Origin: CAZXWN01 sp964644695 [NCBI: uncultured bacterium]
Lineage (GTDB): Bacteria; UBP4; UBA4092
Direction of reading: 5' to 3'
Assembly (NCBI GenBank): GCA_964644695.1
Contig: CAZXWN010000002.1
Coordinates: forward strand, 35,534 to 99,533
DNA length: 64,000 nt
In this document: one piece after another, positions 25,599 to 34,493 of the stretch
Numbering within the stretch: the first letter of the stretch is position 1
Layout: each line of letters opens with the position of its first letter
The notes under the pieces: generated by a model
Seen by the model: the letters and a program-made list of their open reading frames with translations, nothing else
Told to the model about the DNA's origin: nothing
The model's database searches: none
Program-made: the position numbers and the translations under genes

Positions 25599-26727
25599 TT
25601 GCCTCTATCTGATTCCTGGTAAAGTTGGTGGGACAGAAACTTATTTGCGGAATCTAATACGAGAGTTGATGGTCCTGGACCAGGATAATCAATACATCCT
25701 GTTTACTAACTTGAAATGCTGTGACACTTTCGGGAAATTACCTGATCGATGGCGAGAAGTCGTCTGTCCATTTGACCCTGAAAACAAACTGACTCGGATA
25801 TGGTGGGAACAGGTGAAACTTCCCCGTCTTGTTCGACAGAATAAAATGGATGTTCTCCATTCACCTGCGTATGTGTCTCCATTATGGGTAAAGGCCGCCA
25901 GAGTAGTGACCATTCATGATATGCACTACCACTATTTCCCGGAGACCTTTTCAAAAGCAAAACAGTTGTATTGGAAATGGGGGATACCTGTCTCCGCTAA
26001 ACGGTCGGAACAAGTGTTGACCGTATCGTATCATGCCGCAGAGGACATTAAGAAGACCCTCTATTTAGAATCACAGCAGGTGAAAGCCATTCCGTTGGCC
26101 GCCAGTGATATTTTTCTGCAAGACATATCTGAGCAGGATGTTCAGTCTTATCTGAAAGATAAAAAGTTCACTACACCCTACATATTATGTGTGGCAACAT
26201 TTAATCGACATAAGAATCTAACTGGATTGATTCGCAGTTTCGCCCAATTCAAAATAAAGTCAGGACTTCCCCATCATCTCGTATTGGCGGGGATTTTGGG
26301 AGAAGATACTCCCCGAGTGATGGCAGAGATTGTGGAATCGGGATGTCAGGATGTTATTCATATTCCTGGTCCAATTCCTTTCAAAGAATTACCGTTATTG
26401 TATCGGGGCGCTGAAGTGTTTTGTCTCTTATCTTATTTTGAAGGGTTTGGGTTGCCGATACTGGAAGCGATGGCCTGTGGGGTTCCTGTGATTTGCTCGA
26501 ATCGGACTTCCTTGCCGGAAGTGGCCGGAGATGCCGCGATTATCGTTAATCCTGATGAGACGGAACAGGCCGCTGATGCAATGTTAAAATTATTGACCCA
26601 TCCTGATATCCGACAGGAATATATTCAACGTGGAATAAAACGAATTACTGAATTTTCCTGGAAGAAAATGGCCTCTGAAACACTGGAGGCTTACCGGGAT
26701 GCAGAACGAATATGGAAGAAGGCGTGA
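25582..26727 (+). CDS. Family 4 glycosyltransferase (GT-B fold, mannosyltransferase-like)
   Basis: 381 residues. It begins IGINCLYLIPGKVGGTETYLRNL, the glycine-rich acceptor-site loop usual in WbaZ/MtfB-like GT4 enzymes. The donor domain carries EGFGLPILEAMACGVPVICSN (about 286-306), the E-x7-E motif, then SLPEVAGDAA. An AAAGGA site precedes the ATG, inside the end of the previous gene. It probably adds a hexose in O-antigen/exopolysaccharide assembly; sugar identity is unknown. Confidence 0.88.
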   Translation: MVIGINCLYLIPGKVGGTETYLRNLIRELMVLDQDNQYILFTNLKCCDTFGKLPDRWREVVCPFDPENKLTRIWWEQVKLPRLVRQNKMDVLHSPAYVSPLWVKAARVVTIHDMHYHYFPETFSKAKQLYWKWGIPVSAKRSEQVLTVSYHAAEDIKKTLYLESQQVKAIPLAASDIFLQDISEQDVQSYLKDKKFTTPYILCVATFNRHKNLTGLIRSFAQFKIKSGLPHHLVLAGILGEDTPRVMAEIVESGCQDVIHIPGPIPFKELPLLYRGAEVFCLLSYFEGFGLPILEAMACGVPVICSNRTSLPEVAGDAAIIVNPDETEQAADAMLKLLTHPDIRQEYIQRGIKRITEFSWKKMASETLEAYRDAERIWKKA

Positions 26728-26729
26728 AT

Positions 26730-27749
26730 ATGAAGGTTTCTTTAGCCGTTTCTACATATAACAGTGCGAAAACACTACGGCCCTGTATCGAATCACTGAT
26801 TAATGCAGATTGGCCAGATAAAGAAATTCTGGTGGTGGATGATGGGTCCACAGATGAATCTCTGGAGATTCTCCGGTCTTATCCTCAGATTAAAGTGTTG
26901 CCCCAAAATCATCAGGGTGTCAGTGCTGGCCGGGATTTGGCATTACGGAATGCTTCTGGTGAAATCATATGTTATACAGATTCAGACTGTGAAGTTGATA
27001 GGAACTGGATCAAAGAATTGATAAAACCCCTGGATAATCCTGAAGTAGGCGCCGTAACAGGCAGGACAGATTTTCGGACGGATGACCGGTGTACCAGTTG
27101 GGTGAGAAGTCTGGATATTGCAGAACGGTACGACCACCGGAAAACCTGGACTGAACTGGCCAATGGGACCAATTGTGCATTCCGGCGGGATTTGCTCATT
27201 TCTCTGGGGGGCTTTGATCCGAAATGGTTTCATGCCGAAGATACTGAGGTTAGTTATCAGTTATTAAAATCCGGACATAAAATTTACTATCAACCGACAG
27301 CAAAGGTTCGTCATGTACCGGAAGGGGATTGGAAATCTTACCTTCGTAAGCGGTATCGAGGAACTAAGGCCCATTTACGGATGATGCCCAAATATCATAC
27401 GGATGTTGTGAAAGATGATTTTGTTTCCCTGAAGATGATGGTCCAACCCGTTCTTTATACATTAATGACTGGTTTATTGATGGTACTGCCAGTAACTTTG
27501 ATATGCTCGCTGTTAGGCTTCTCTGGCTGTTGGATTCTTTCGGGGTGGATTAACGGAGTGATTATCGTTCTGTTTTCATTAGGGATGATGACAGAAATCT
27601 CTTTGATATCAAAAGTAGTGAGTCGTTCCCGGAAATCCTCCTTTCTCATTAAATCGTTAGGATTACTCTCCGCCAAATCGGTCATGATTGGTTGGGGAGT
27701 TATATGTGGAGTCTGGTTGAATTTCATTCGACGGCCGAAATTGCAGTGA
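26730..27749 (+). CDS. Family 2 glycosyltransferase with C-terminal membrane segment
   Basis: 339 residues from the ATG at 26730, chosen over the ATG at 26712 because AGAAGG lies about 7 nt before it and the protein then starts MKVSLAVSTYNSAKTL, the normal GT2 beginning. VVDDGSTDES and CYTDSDCEVD supply the GT-A nucleotide and DxD-type sites. LGGFDPKWFHAEDTEVSYQLLKSG contains the ED catalytic-type motif. Two hydrophobic helices (about 233-305) lie near the C-terminus. It overlaps no downstream gene and precedes the WecA-type gene by 19 bp. Confidence 0.87.
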   Translation: MKVSLAVSTYNSAKTLRPCIESLINADWPDKEILVVDDGSTDESLEILRSYPQIKVLPQNHQGVSAGRDLALRNASGEIICYTDSDCEVDRNWIKELIKPLDNPEVGAVTGRTDFRTDDRCTSWVRSLDIAERYDHRKTWTELANGTNCAFRRDLLISLGGFDPKWFHAEDTEVSYQLLKSGHKIYYQPTAKVRHVPEGDWKSYLRKRYRGTKAHLRMMPKYHTDVVKDDFVSLKMMVQPVLYTLMTGLLMVLPVTLICSLLGFSGCWILSGWINGVIIVLFSLGMMTEISLISKVVSRSRKSSFLIKSLGLLSAKSVMIGWGVICGVWLNFIRRPKLQ

Positions 27750-27768
27750 TTTGATAAGATAAGTTCAA

Positions 27769-28809
27769 ATGCTTGAATACGGTCAAATATACATCCTGGG
27801 GTTATTATTGGCTCTGGCTTTGATTCCGGTGTTTCAGAAAATCGGGATAGCTTTGAACTGGGTCGATAAACCGGGTACTCGAAAACTCCATCAGGTCCCA
27901 ATGACGGACCTGGGAGGAGCTGGGATTTATCTGGCTTTTCTGGTTGCTGCCGGGGTAGGGTTATGGAAATCTTCCTCTCTTTTAATGACAGACCCGAGAC
28001 CCTTATATGGATTGTTTGTGGGTAGTTTGATGGTCTTTTTATTGGGAGCATTAGATGACAGGAAGGGGCTTAGTTCTACTCAGAAATTCCTGGGTTTGAC
28101 TGCGGCCTCTCTGGTATTATGGGCGTTCGGGGGACGAATCGTTGTTTTAACAAATCCTTTCGGAGACGAATTTCATCTGGGGATATTCAGTTTACCTTTA
28201 ACTGTTATTTGGTTGGTGGGAGTATCGAATGCCATTAATCTGATGGATGGGTTGGATGGGTTGGCGGGCGGGGTGGCGTTTATGGCCAGTATGACTCTGA
28301 TGTTTATTGCCTTGTTACAGGGTGAACCGGTGATTGCTATCCTCATGGCGGCATTATCGGGAAGTATCCTCGGATTTCTTAAATACAATTTACCTCCTGC
28401 GTCGATATTCATGGGGGATGCGGGAGCATTGACGCTGGGATTTCTCCTGGCTTCAACGGCAGTGATTACCCGATATAAGACGACTGTGGCGATGGCGTTA
28501 CTGATTCCGTTGGCTGCCCTTTTGATACCCATTGCAGATACCTTGTTTACCATTCTCAGGCGGTGGAAGGCTGGAAAACCTTTATTTCAGGCAGACCGGG
28601 GACATCTTCATCATCGGTTGTTAGATAAAGGATTTACACCCAAACAAATCATCACGATTGTTTATGGGATAGGTTTAGTTCTGGGGCTGATTTCTATCAG
28701 TTTTATATTTATTCCCAAACAGTACGCTTTTATGATTTTATGTGGACTGGCACTGGTCTTTCTGGTGGTGCTGTATCGCCTGGAATCCTCTTCTTCGCAC
28801 CGTAAATAA
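27769..28809 (+). CDS. wecA: Undecaprenyl-phosphate sugar-1-phosphate transferase, WecA/TagO type
   Basis: 346 residues with about ten membrane helices. Motifs of the MraY/WecA superfamily in order are MTDLGGAGIYL (45-55), LGALDDRKG (92-100), NLMDGLDGLAGG (157-168), FMGDAGALTLG (214-224) and the cytoplasmic RGHLHHRLLDKG (277-288, the HxHH-type loop of the WecA subgroup rather than MraY). It would transfer GlcNAc-1-phosphate, or a related sugar phosphate, to undecaprenyl phosphate and so start synthesis of the glycan made by this cluster. It is the last gene of the plus-strand cluster; palindrome copy 2 follows in the convergent spacer. Confidence 0.88.
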   Translation: MLEYGQIYILGLLLALALIPVFQKIGIALNWVDKPGTRKLHQVPMTDLGGAGIYLAFLVAAGVGLWKSSSLLMTDPRPLYGLFVGSLMVFLLGALDDRKGLSSTQKFLGLTAASLVLWAFGGRIVVLTNPFGDEFHLGIFSLPLTVIWLVGVSNAINLMDGLDGLAGGVAFMASMTLMFIALLQGEPVIAILMAALSGSILGFLKYNLPPASIFMGDAGALTLGFLLASTAVITRYKTTVAMALLIPLAALLIPIADTLFTILRRWKAGKPLFQADRGHLHHRLLDKGFTPKQIITIVYGIGLVLGLISISFIFIPKQYAFMILCGLALVFLVVLYRLESSSSHRK

Positions 28810-28873
28810 CACTCGCAAAAGTCCATCGATTACCCTGTCTGGAAATCCATTTATCCTTTTTTGCGTTCGAACT

Positions 28874-28925
28874 ATCCACGGACCTGCTCGGAGTAGCTCC
28901 GTGGATGATTCGTCAAACTGACGAA
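28874..28925 (+). repeat. Dispersed intergenic palindrome, copy 2
   Basis: The outer stem ATCCACGGA/TCCGTGGAT (28874-28906 overall) is perfect, with two mismatches against copy 1's inner stem. A second perfect 7-bp hairpin TTCGTCA/TGACGAA (28909-28925) follows immediately. It occupies the 133-bp spacer between the convergent WecA-type gene and tsaD and could affect transcription ends there, although no T run follows. Confidence 0.85.
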
Positions 28926-28942
28926 CCAGAAATGAATATGTG

Positions 28943-29959
28943 TTATTCCCGGGTAATGTCCAATGTGGCGTAGGCATTTGAATCCATGCCAGCCGGTTCA
29001 CATCCTGATAGGGCCATATAATATCCAGCATTGGCTATCATGGCTCCATTATCCGTACAGAAAGCCATCTTGGGTTTGTACATATTAAATTTATGTTTGA
29101 TACAGGCTTGTTCCAATTGTTCACGCAGAGCTGAATTGGCAGCAACACCCCCGCATAACAAGACCGATTTGGCTGAGTATTGTTTTGCGGCCCGGATAGT
29201 TTTTTTGACCAGTACATCAATGACTGCCTGTTGGAAACTGGCGCAGATATCTTCTAATGTTACTTCATCGCTGCCGAGTGGGTGGGTTTCCAGGTAACGC
29301 ACAACAGAGGTCTTTAAACCACTGAAACTGAACTCAAACTTATCTTTATCAAGCCAGGCTCGTGGAAATGCTACAGCTTTAGGGTTGCCGGCTTTTGCCA
29401 GCAGGTCAATCTGTGGGCCTGCTGGATAGGGGAGGTTCAGTTTTTTACCGACTTTGTCAAAAGCTTCACCGGCGGCATCATCAATGGTTGATCCCAAGAC
29501 CTTAAATTTCATGTGGTCTTTCATATAGACCAGACAAGTATGCCCACCGGATACGACCATGGCCAGAGCTGGGAATTGTATCTGTTCAGAATGTTCCAGG
29601 AAAGTGGCATAAATATGCCCGTGCATGTGGTTGACCGCCATCAGGGGCTTTCCAGTGGACAAGGATATCGCCTTGGCGGCGGTGACCCCCATCAACAATG
29701 CCCCTACTAATCCGGGACCATAAGTGGTGGCAATCACATCGACATCATCTATTGTGCATCCTGCCGTTTCAAAAGCTTCATCTAAAACAGGAAGAAATGC
29801 CTCAATATGGGCACGGGAGGCTATCTCCGGCACCACTCCCCCATATTTTCGGTGAAGGTCGATTTGTGAAGATACAATATTGGCACGGATGTTCTTTCCA
29901 TCTTCTACGAGAGCGACGGACGTTTCGTCACAGGATGTCTCTATTCCGAGGACTAACAT
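28943..29959 (-). CDS. tsaD: tRNA N6-adenosine threonylcarbamoyltransferase TsaD
   Basis: 338 residues, the usual bacterial length. The N-terminus LVLGIETSCDETSVALVED, the iron-binding HMHGH (111-115), VVSGGHTCLVY, and LLCGGVAANSALREQL near the C-terminus are all diagnostic. TsaD, with TsaB and TsaE, forms t6A at position 37 of ANN-decoding tRNAs. None of the partners is in this window. There is no ribosome site; instead TAGAAT lies 7 nt before the ATG, suggesting a leaderless message. It is a housekeeping gene set between two polysaccharide-related clusters. Confidence 0.97.
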   Translation of the reverse strand: MLVLGIETSCDETSVALVEDGKNIRANIVSSQIDLHRKYGGVVPEIASRAHIEAFLPVLDEAFETAGCTIDDVDVIATTYGPGLVGALLMGVTAAKAISLSTGKPLMAVNHMHGHIYATFLEHSEQIQFPALAMVVSGGHTCLVYMKDHMKFKVLGSTIDDAAGEAFDKVGKKLNLPYPAGPQIDLLAKAGNPKAVAFPRAWLDKDKFEFSFSGLKTSVVRYLETHPLGSDEVTLEDICASFQQAVIDVLVKKTIRAAKQYSAKSVLLCGGVAANSALREQLEQACIKHKFNMYKPKMAFCTDNGAMIANAGYYMALSGCEPAGMDSNAYATLDITRE

Positions 29960-29966
29960 ATTTTCA

Positions 29967-29972
29967 ATTCTA
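29967..29972 (-). promoter_or_regulatory. -10-like TAGAAT 7 nt upstream of tsaD
   Basis: On the minus strand TAGAAT ends 7 nt before the tsaD ATG, with no Shine-Dalgarno between. The spacing is that expected for a leaderless transcript. The -35 position falls in or next to the inverted repeat at 29994-30017. Confidence 0.5.
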
Positions 29973-29993
29973 CTTTTTAATTTAGATTTAATT

Positions 29994-30017
29994 CTGACAG
30001 AGGATATTCTCTGTCAG
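29994..30017 (-). terminator. Hairpin between the radical SAM gene and tsaD
   Basis: A perfect 9-bp stem (CTGACAGAG with CTCTGTCAG) and 6-nt loop lie 15 bp after the stop of the gene ending at 30032. No T run follows on the minus strand, so termination would be weak. It may alternatively be an operator for tsaD because it sits at about the -35 position of the predicted tsaD promoter. Confidence 0.4.
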
Positions 30018-30031
30018 GTTTGAGTTGCTTA

Positions 30032-31873
30032 TTATTTCTTAAACAGTCCAGAGATAATTTTTCCGAACTGGGAACCCGTTGAGGGAACTTGATATCCTCG
30101 TCCCTGTCGGTCGGTGACAATTTGCCGTTTTGCTTTGCTGAAACAGGCCAATGCCAGAGGAAAACGCCGTTCCCAGGACTCCGCATTATCCGATAAAAAG
30201 ATGACAGTGTCATAATGGTTTTTTCGGATGGAGTGCAGTAAATTTCCAAATTCAGATAATTTCTGAAGGCCATGGGAATCAGGGATAGACTCAATGGAAC
30301 TATACCGTTGTTTTAATATTTCATGATTCGTCATTTCTGAGGGTGCCATCAGAGATAACGAACAATGAGGAGAGTTTTTCCTGATGGTTTCCGCAGTATG
30401 GAGAGCTAACCCCACATCCGCATAGTTAATGACTAGTATGGATTCGTTCTCACATACCGGGGTCCATGAATCCAGCCAGGGGTTGTCTGCGCAGGGACTT
30501 TCATTCAACAGCCTTTTTTCTTCACATCGTTTATACCAGAGGTCATAAGCCCGATTAAAGGCATTAATGAGGTCGTCCGAAGTCAACTCCTCTGTTCGGA
30601 TAACGGAAGACCTGTTTCCATCAAAATCAGACCATGAGGCCGCAAACAGATATCCTTTTTGTTTCAGTTCATCATAATACCGGGTCCCGGGGAATGGGGT
30701 GATAATCGAATATTGAAGACTGTCGGGGTCCAGTTCCATCGCGTAATCAATAGTTTTCTGGATGGTCTCATGTGTTTCGCCGGTGAGTCCAAAAGTGAAC
30801 GTCAGGTGAACTTTGATTCCAGCCTTTTTGGTGAGATGAACGATCTCGGTAACTTTATTCAGGTTCAGACTTTTACCGCAACCATTTACCAGTTCCTGCA
30901 CTCCCGATTCTACTCCGTATTTAATGGCGACCAGTCCCGCATCTGCCATAGCCTGGAGCATCTCTCCGTCCAGAGTATCCGCTCGTGCCATCGCTGCCCA
31001 GGGAACAGTGATGCCCCGTTTTTTGATTTCCTGGCACAGCTTCATGATTCTTTCTTTGCCCAGGTCAAAAGTATCGTCATCAAAATAAACGGCCTTAAAT
31101 CCATAATTTTGGATAAGCCATTCCATTTCATCAACGACTTTGACCGGGTCTCGCGGCCGATATTTGTTATTGGCATACACGACTTGGGGCCACAAGCAGA
31201 AATTACAACGGAAGGGACATCCCCGGGATGCCCACATCTGGACATTCGGTCGGGGCAATAATCCAGCAAAATCATCGTTATATTTTAAGAGTGGTAATTG
31301 CTGGTAGGCAGGCCAGGGAAGTTCATCCACATTATCAATGGTGGGTCTTCGGGGATTAGCAACAGGTTTCCCAGAGTCGTCTCGATAAATCAAACCGAGA
31401 ACTTCAGATAAGGGAGTTTTATTTTCCAGTGCATTAACTAAATCTCTGAGAGTATATTCATATTCCCCCATCAAGATGAAATCAATTTCTGGATTTTCTT
31501 TTAAGACTGTATCTTGAAATACGGAAACATGCGGACCGGAGAAGGTCATTAAGGCCTTTGTATCTTTTTTTAATCGGAGAGCTGCTTCTAAATCCGCATC
31601 AAAAGAGGGGGTTGATGTTTCAAGAACAATCAGGTCGGGTTTAAAGTGAAGGGCTTCCTGTACAAACTCATCCAATGAAAGACTGTCAACAATCGCATCA
31701 ACGATTTTGACTTCATGCCCTGCCTGTTCCAAGACGGAGGTGGCATACGCCAGATAAAAAGGGAACGGCATATAGGGAGAATTCGGTTCCAGCCAGTGCG
31801 GCCATCGTGAACCTGCCCGAACACCCTGTTGACCCTCTTTCTGCCAGGGGGCATTGCCTAAAAATACTCGCAT
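30032..31873 (-). CDS. B12-binding-domain radical SAM protein with C-terminal Rossmann-like extension
   Basis: 613 residues from the ATG at 31873, chosen over the ATG at 31885 because GGAG lies 6 nt before it. Residues about 35-150 look like a cobalamin-binding domain (FPFYLAYATSVLEQAGHEVKIVD). The radical SAM core carries CPFRCNFC (Cys219, Cys223, Cys226) and YFDDDTFDLGK. After the usual end of such proteins (about 450), a further 140 residues begin ESILVINYADVGLALHTAETIRKNSP and include HYDTVIFLSDNAESWERRFP. This resembles the N-terminal half of GT9/heptosyltransferase-like Rossmann domains; that link is tentative. The protein probably modifies a lipid or glycan; substrate unknown. It ends the 43-30 kb minus-strand cluster. 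Confidence 0.8.
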   Translation of the reverse strand: MRVFLGNAPWQKEGQQGVRAGSRWPHWLEPNSPYMPFPFYLAYATSVLEQAGHEVKIVDAIVDSLSLDEFVQEALHFKPDLIVLETSTPSFDADLEAALRLKKDTKALMTFSGPHVSVFQDTVLKENPEIDFILMGEYEYTLRDLVNALENKTPLSEVLGLIYRDDSGKPVANPRRPTIDNVDELPWPAYQQLPLLKYNDDFAGLLPRPNVQMWASRGCPFRCNFCLWPQVVYANNKYRPRDPVKVVDEMEWLIQNYGFKAVYFDDDTFDLGKERIMKLCQEIKKRGITVPWAAMARADTLDGEMLQAMADAGLVAIKYGVESGVQELVNGCGKSLNLNKVTEIVHLTKKAGIKVHLTFTFGLTGETHETIQKTIDYAMELDPDSLQYSIITPFPGTRYYDELKQKGYLFAASWSDFDGNRSSVIRTEELTSDDLINAFNRAYDLWYKRCEEKRLLNESPCADNPWLDSWTPVCENESILVINYADVGLALHTAETIRKNSPHCSLSLMAPSEMTNHEILKQRYSSIESIPDSHGLQKLSEFGNLLHSIRKNHYDTVIFLSDNAESWERRFPLALACFSKAKRQIVTDRQGRGYQVPSTGSQFGKIISGLFKK

Positions 31874-31962
31874 ATATGACTCCATAAATGCCGGATAATT
31901 GTCTAATATAGTGGATTTTCATTTTATCATACCGATTATGTAACTCTTTTTAACCGGACAGA

Positions 31963-33228
31963 CTAAAAACGGCGGCGTAACCCTAATCGTTTCAGGCAGA
32001 AGTTGACTCCCATCAAACCCAGACTGAATCCAAGGAGTTGATTAACAATACCCCTTCGGCTGTCGGGAGTGAATCGGGGTTCATTCAGGGCTTTTTGGTA
32101 AGCTGTTTCCAGCTGGTCCACAGTCCAACTCCAGTTGTAAATAGATTCAGCTCGTTGGCGTGCGGATTTGGAGTATGCCTGTCTTAATTCTGGATGGTTC
32201 AAGAGATGATTGACCTGCGTTGCTAAATCCAGAGGATTCCCCGGTTCCATCAAGGCGCCACAACCTTCCACCATGGGGATGACCTCACCGACTTTGCTGG
32301 CGACAATTGCTTTTCCAGCCGCCAGATATTCGGCAATTTTTAGTGGACTCTTACACCGGGTTACTGATGTGTCATCGAAACAGGCAATTGCGATATCCGC
32401 AGCCGCCAAGTATAGGGGGACCTGTGTGTGTGGAACATAATCCGTGAAGATGACAGAGTTAAGTCCATCGTTAGTTGCTTTTTTAATCAAGCCGGGCAGT
32501 GTTTTTCCTCCGCCAAGGACAAAAAAAGTAACCGTGGGATGGGCTCTTTTGATTTCCGGGACGGCATCCAATAATAAATCAACGTAGTTGGCGCCTTCCA
32601 ATTGTCCGGCATAAATGACAATCGGCCCTTTGATTTTATATCTATCTCGTATCTCCTGACCGGATGTGGACGGGTGAAAGAATTTTAAATCAGCACCCAC
32701 TGGTGCGGGTACAATTCTGTCTTCCGGCATCCCTCGTTCAGCAGATAAATCCCTCAGTGTTTGGCTGGCTCCGGAGAGGGTGTCACAGGCCAATGGAAGT
32801 AACTGTTCATAGTATTGGATATCCAGTAAGTCTGTACCGGATACACCCATATCCCGTGCAATGGCACATTCCCAGTCGTCCCAATCGTAATGAAGGGGGA
32901 TTCCTAACTTTTGGACTGCCAGAAGTGCCGGTAATACCGTATTGGAGGTACATTTTTGTATATGAAGGATGTCCGCATCTTGTCCGGCATTTATTAAAGT
33001 TTTCGCATTTTTCAGAAATGACCGCCGTGGCCAATCCAACTCAATCAATTCCAAACCTTCCGGCATATTCTTGTGAATCAGTCCTGTCTTTTTTCGGTAA
33101 TCAGGGTCAGGTAAATGAGCCAGAGTTACTTGATGTCCACGCCGGATTAGATGTTCAGCAAACTTCAGGGGGCGAATCATCCATGGGTGGCAGTAAGGGT
33201 CATGAGGATGAACCATCAGGATCTTCAT
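31963..33228 (-). CDS. Family 4 glycosyltransferase (GT-B fold)
   Basis: 421 residues. The N-terminus MKILMVHPHDPYCHPWMIRPLKFAEHL and GPIVIYAGQLEGANYVDLLLDA mark the two Rossmann domains. CKSPLKIAEYLAAGKAIVASKVGEVIPMV (about 297-325) is the GT4 donor site. A hydrophobic, basic tail (about 395-421) may touch the membrane. Its ATG overlaps the upstream gene's stop (ATGA). Donor and acceptor are unknown. Confidence 0.86.
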   Translation of the reverse strand: MKILMVHPHDPYCHPWMIRPLKFAEHLIRRGHQVTLAHLPDPDYRKKTGLIHKNMPEGLELIELDWPRRSFLKNAKTLINAGQDADILHIQKCTSNTVLPALLAVQKLGIPLHYDWDDWECAIARDMGVSGTDLLDIQYYEQLLPLACDTLSGASQTLRDLSAERGMPEDRIVPAPVGADLKFFHPSTSGQEIRDRYKIKGPIVIYAGQLEGANYVDLLLDAVPEIKRAHPTVTFFVLGGGKTLPGLIKKATNDGLNSVIFTDYVPHTQVPLYLAAADIAIACFDDTSVTRCKSPLKIAEYLAAGKAIVASKVGEVIPMVEGCGALMEPGNPLDLATQVNHLLNHPELRQAYSKSARQRAESIYNWSWTVDQLETAYQKALNEPRFTPDSRRGIVNQLLGFSLGLMGVNFCLKRLGLRRRF

Positions 33229-34472
33229 TGTTTCTTGAAATCCTCTACAACCTGGGTTAACAGGGGAATGTAATGGTTCTCAATGATAGATTCCCAAGTG
33301 TACAGAGTATCGGCTAACATGCGGCCGTTGTACCCCATAGACTTTCTCAAACCGGGATTATCCATAAGGTATCCCAGTTGTTCTGCCAGTATGTCCGCCC
33401 GGCCAAATGGAAATTTGAATCCATTATATCCATGCCGAATCGTATCATTGATCCCACCGACTGCCGTTCCTACGACGGGAATACCGGATGCCATGGCCTC
33501 CAGAGTGACAAGACCAAAGGGTTCATGCCACTGTGAAGGGATAACTGCGATATCTGATTGACGATAGGCTTCTGCTAATTGCTCACGGTTAAGCCATCCC
33601 GTTGAAGAATAAATCCCATCCTCAAATTTATTCGGATCTGTGAAGAGTATCCTGAAATCATTACGGCGTTTTGAAAGGATTTCAGCTGCTTCCCGTACGA
33701 TTCCGGCTCCTTTTCGAGGGTCATGTACTCTGCCAGACATAAAGATGACCATCCGGGAATCGTCGGAACGGTTTGGGACTTCTGTCGCTGGGTGATACAG
33801 TTTGGTATCGACTCCACCCGGAATGACCTGGGTATTATGGTTATAGTAATAAAACTCTTCCCGGGACCATTGATTGTATACAATAATACCAGCAGCGCGC
33901 TGGAGGGATTTTACAATTATATGTTTGTAGAAGGGTGCAAAGCCCAGACCGGTAATGTATTCGTGGATGAATTCATCCATCCCATTATGAACCCAGGACC
34001 AGCGCATCATCCGAATTGCACATTGAGTACAATATCCCGGTGTCCGCAAGAAGTGAGTTTTGCATATTTCCCCATGTCGAATCATACCGATATAGTTTGG
34101 ACATATCATCTCATGCCCAAAAAATCGCTGGATGACAGGGACTTCCTTGAAAGCCAGGCCTATCCAGGGTTTCATGGTGTAGGCATCGCCGACCATGACA
34201 ACATCAGGTTGCCATTCCATTACTTCGTCATGGAATCTCTGGGGAGCCGTCTTCCAATTGAACTGTGAAGGAGTGAAGGGGAGTGTAAATACAGGAAAGG
34301 GCAGTTCATCCTTTATCTCACCCCGGGGAACAAAACCATATTGAAACCGGGGTACAAATAAGGCTACATCATGTCCCTTTGCTTGAAGCCGGGTCATGAC
34401 TTCATATGTATCTATCCATGATCCACCCGTAGCAGGCCAGTGGAACGTTAAATCAATAAAGGCGATTCGCAT
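33225..34472 (-). CDS. Family 4 glycosyltransferase with Cys-rich acceptor-domain insert
   Basis: 415 residues. The donor domain carries EPFGLVTLEAMASGIPVVGTAVGG (about 316-339), the E-x7-E signature. The acceptor domain contains an insert (about 138-180) with HEMICPN, GEICKTHFL and GYCTQCAIR, whose four Cys and a His could bind zinc, as in a subgroup of GT4 enzymes. The ATG at 34472 has no clear Shine-Dalgarno; GATAAT lies 5 nt upstream. It is coupled by ATGA to the next glycosyltransferase. Confidence 0.86.
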   Translation of the reverse strand: MRIAFIDLTFHWPATGGSWIDTYEVMTRLQAKGHDVALFVPRFQYGFVPRGEIKDELPFPVFTLPFTPSQFNWKTAPQRFHDEVMEWQPDVVMVGDAYTMKPWIGLAFKEVPVIQRFFGHEMICPNYIGMIRHGEICKTHFLRTPGYCTQCAIRMMRWSWVHNGMDEFIHEYITGLGFAPFYKHIIVKSLQRAAGIIVYNQWSREEFYYYNHNTQVIPGGVDTKLYHPATEVPNRSDDSRMVIFMSGRVHDPRKGAGIVREAAEILSKRRNDFRILFTDPNKFEDGIYSSTGWLNREQLAEAYRQSDIAVIPSQWHEPFGLVTLEAMASGIPVVGTAVGGINDTIRHGYNGFKFPFGRADILAEQLGYLMDNPGLRKSMGYNGRMLADTLYTWESIIENHYIPLLTQVVEDFKKQ

Positions 34473-34493
34473 ATTCTATTATCCAAGTATGGT

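Noticed and set aside
27455-28051. A minus-strand reading frame of 198 codons
   Set aside because: It overlaps the well-supported GT2 and WecA-type genes on the other strand and its translation resembles no protein.
28874-28925. Palindrome copy 2 as an ordinary intrinsic terminator for the WecA-type gene
   Set aside because: No T run follows the stem on either strand, and other copies lie upstream of genes as well, so it is listed as a repeat.
30659-33260. Two plus-strand reading frames of about 200 codons (30659-31261 and 32664-33260)
   Set aside because: Both are antisense to the radical SAM and GT4 genes, lack ribosome sites and show no protein-like pattern.
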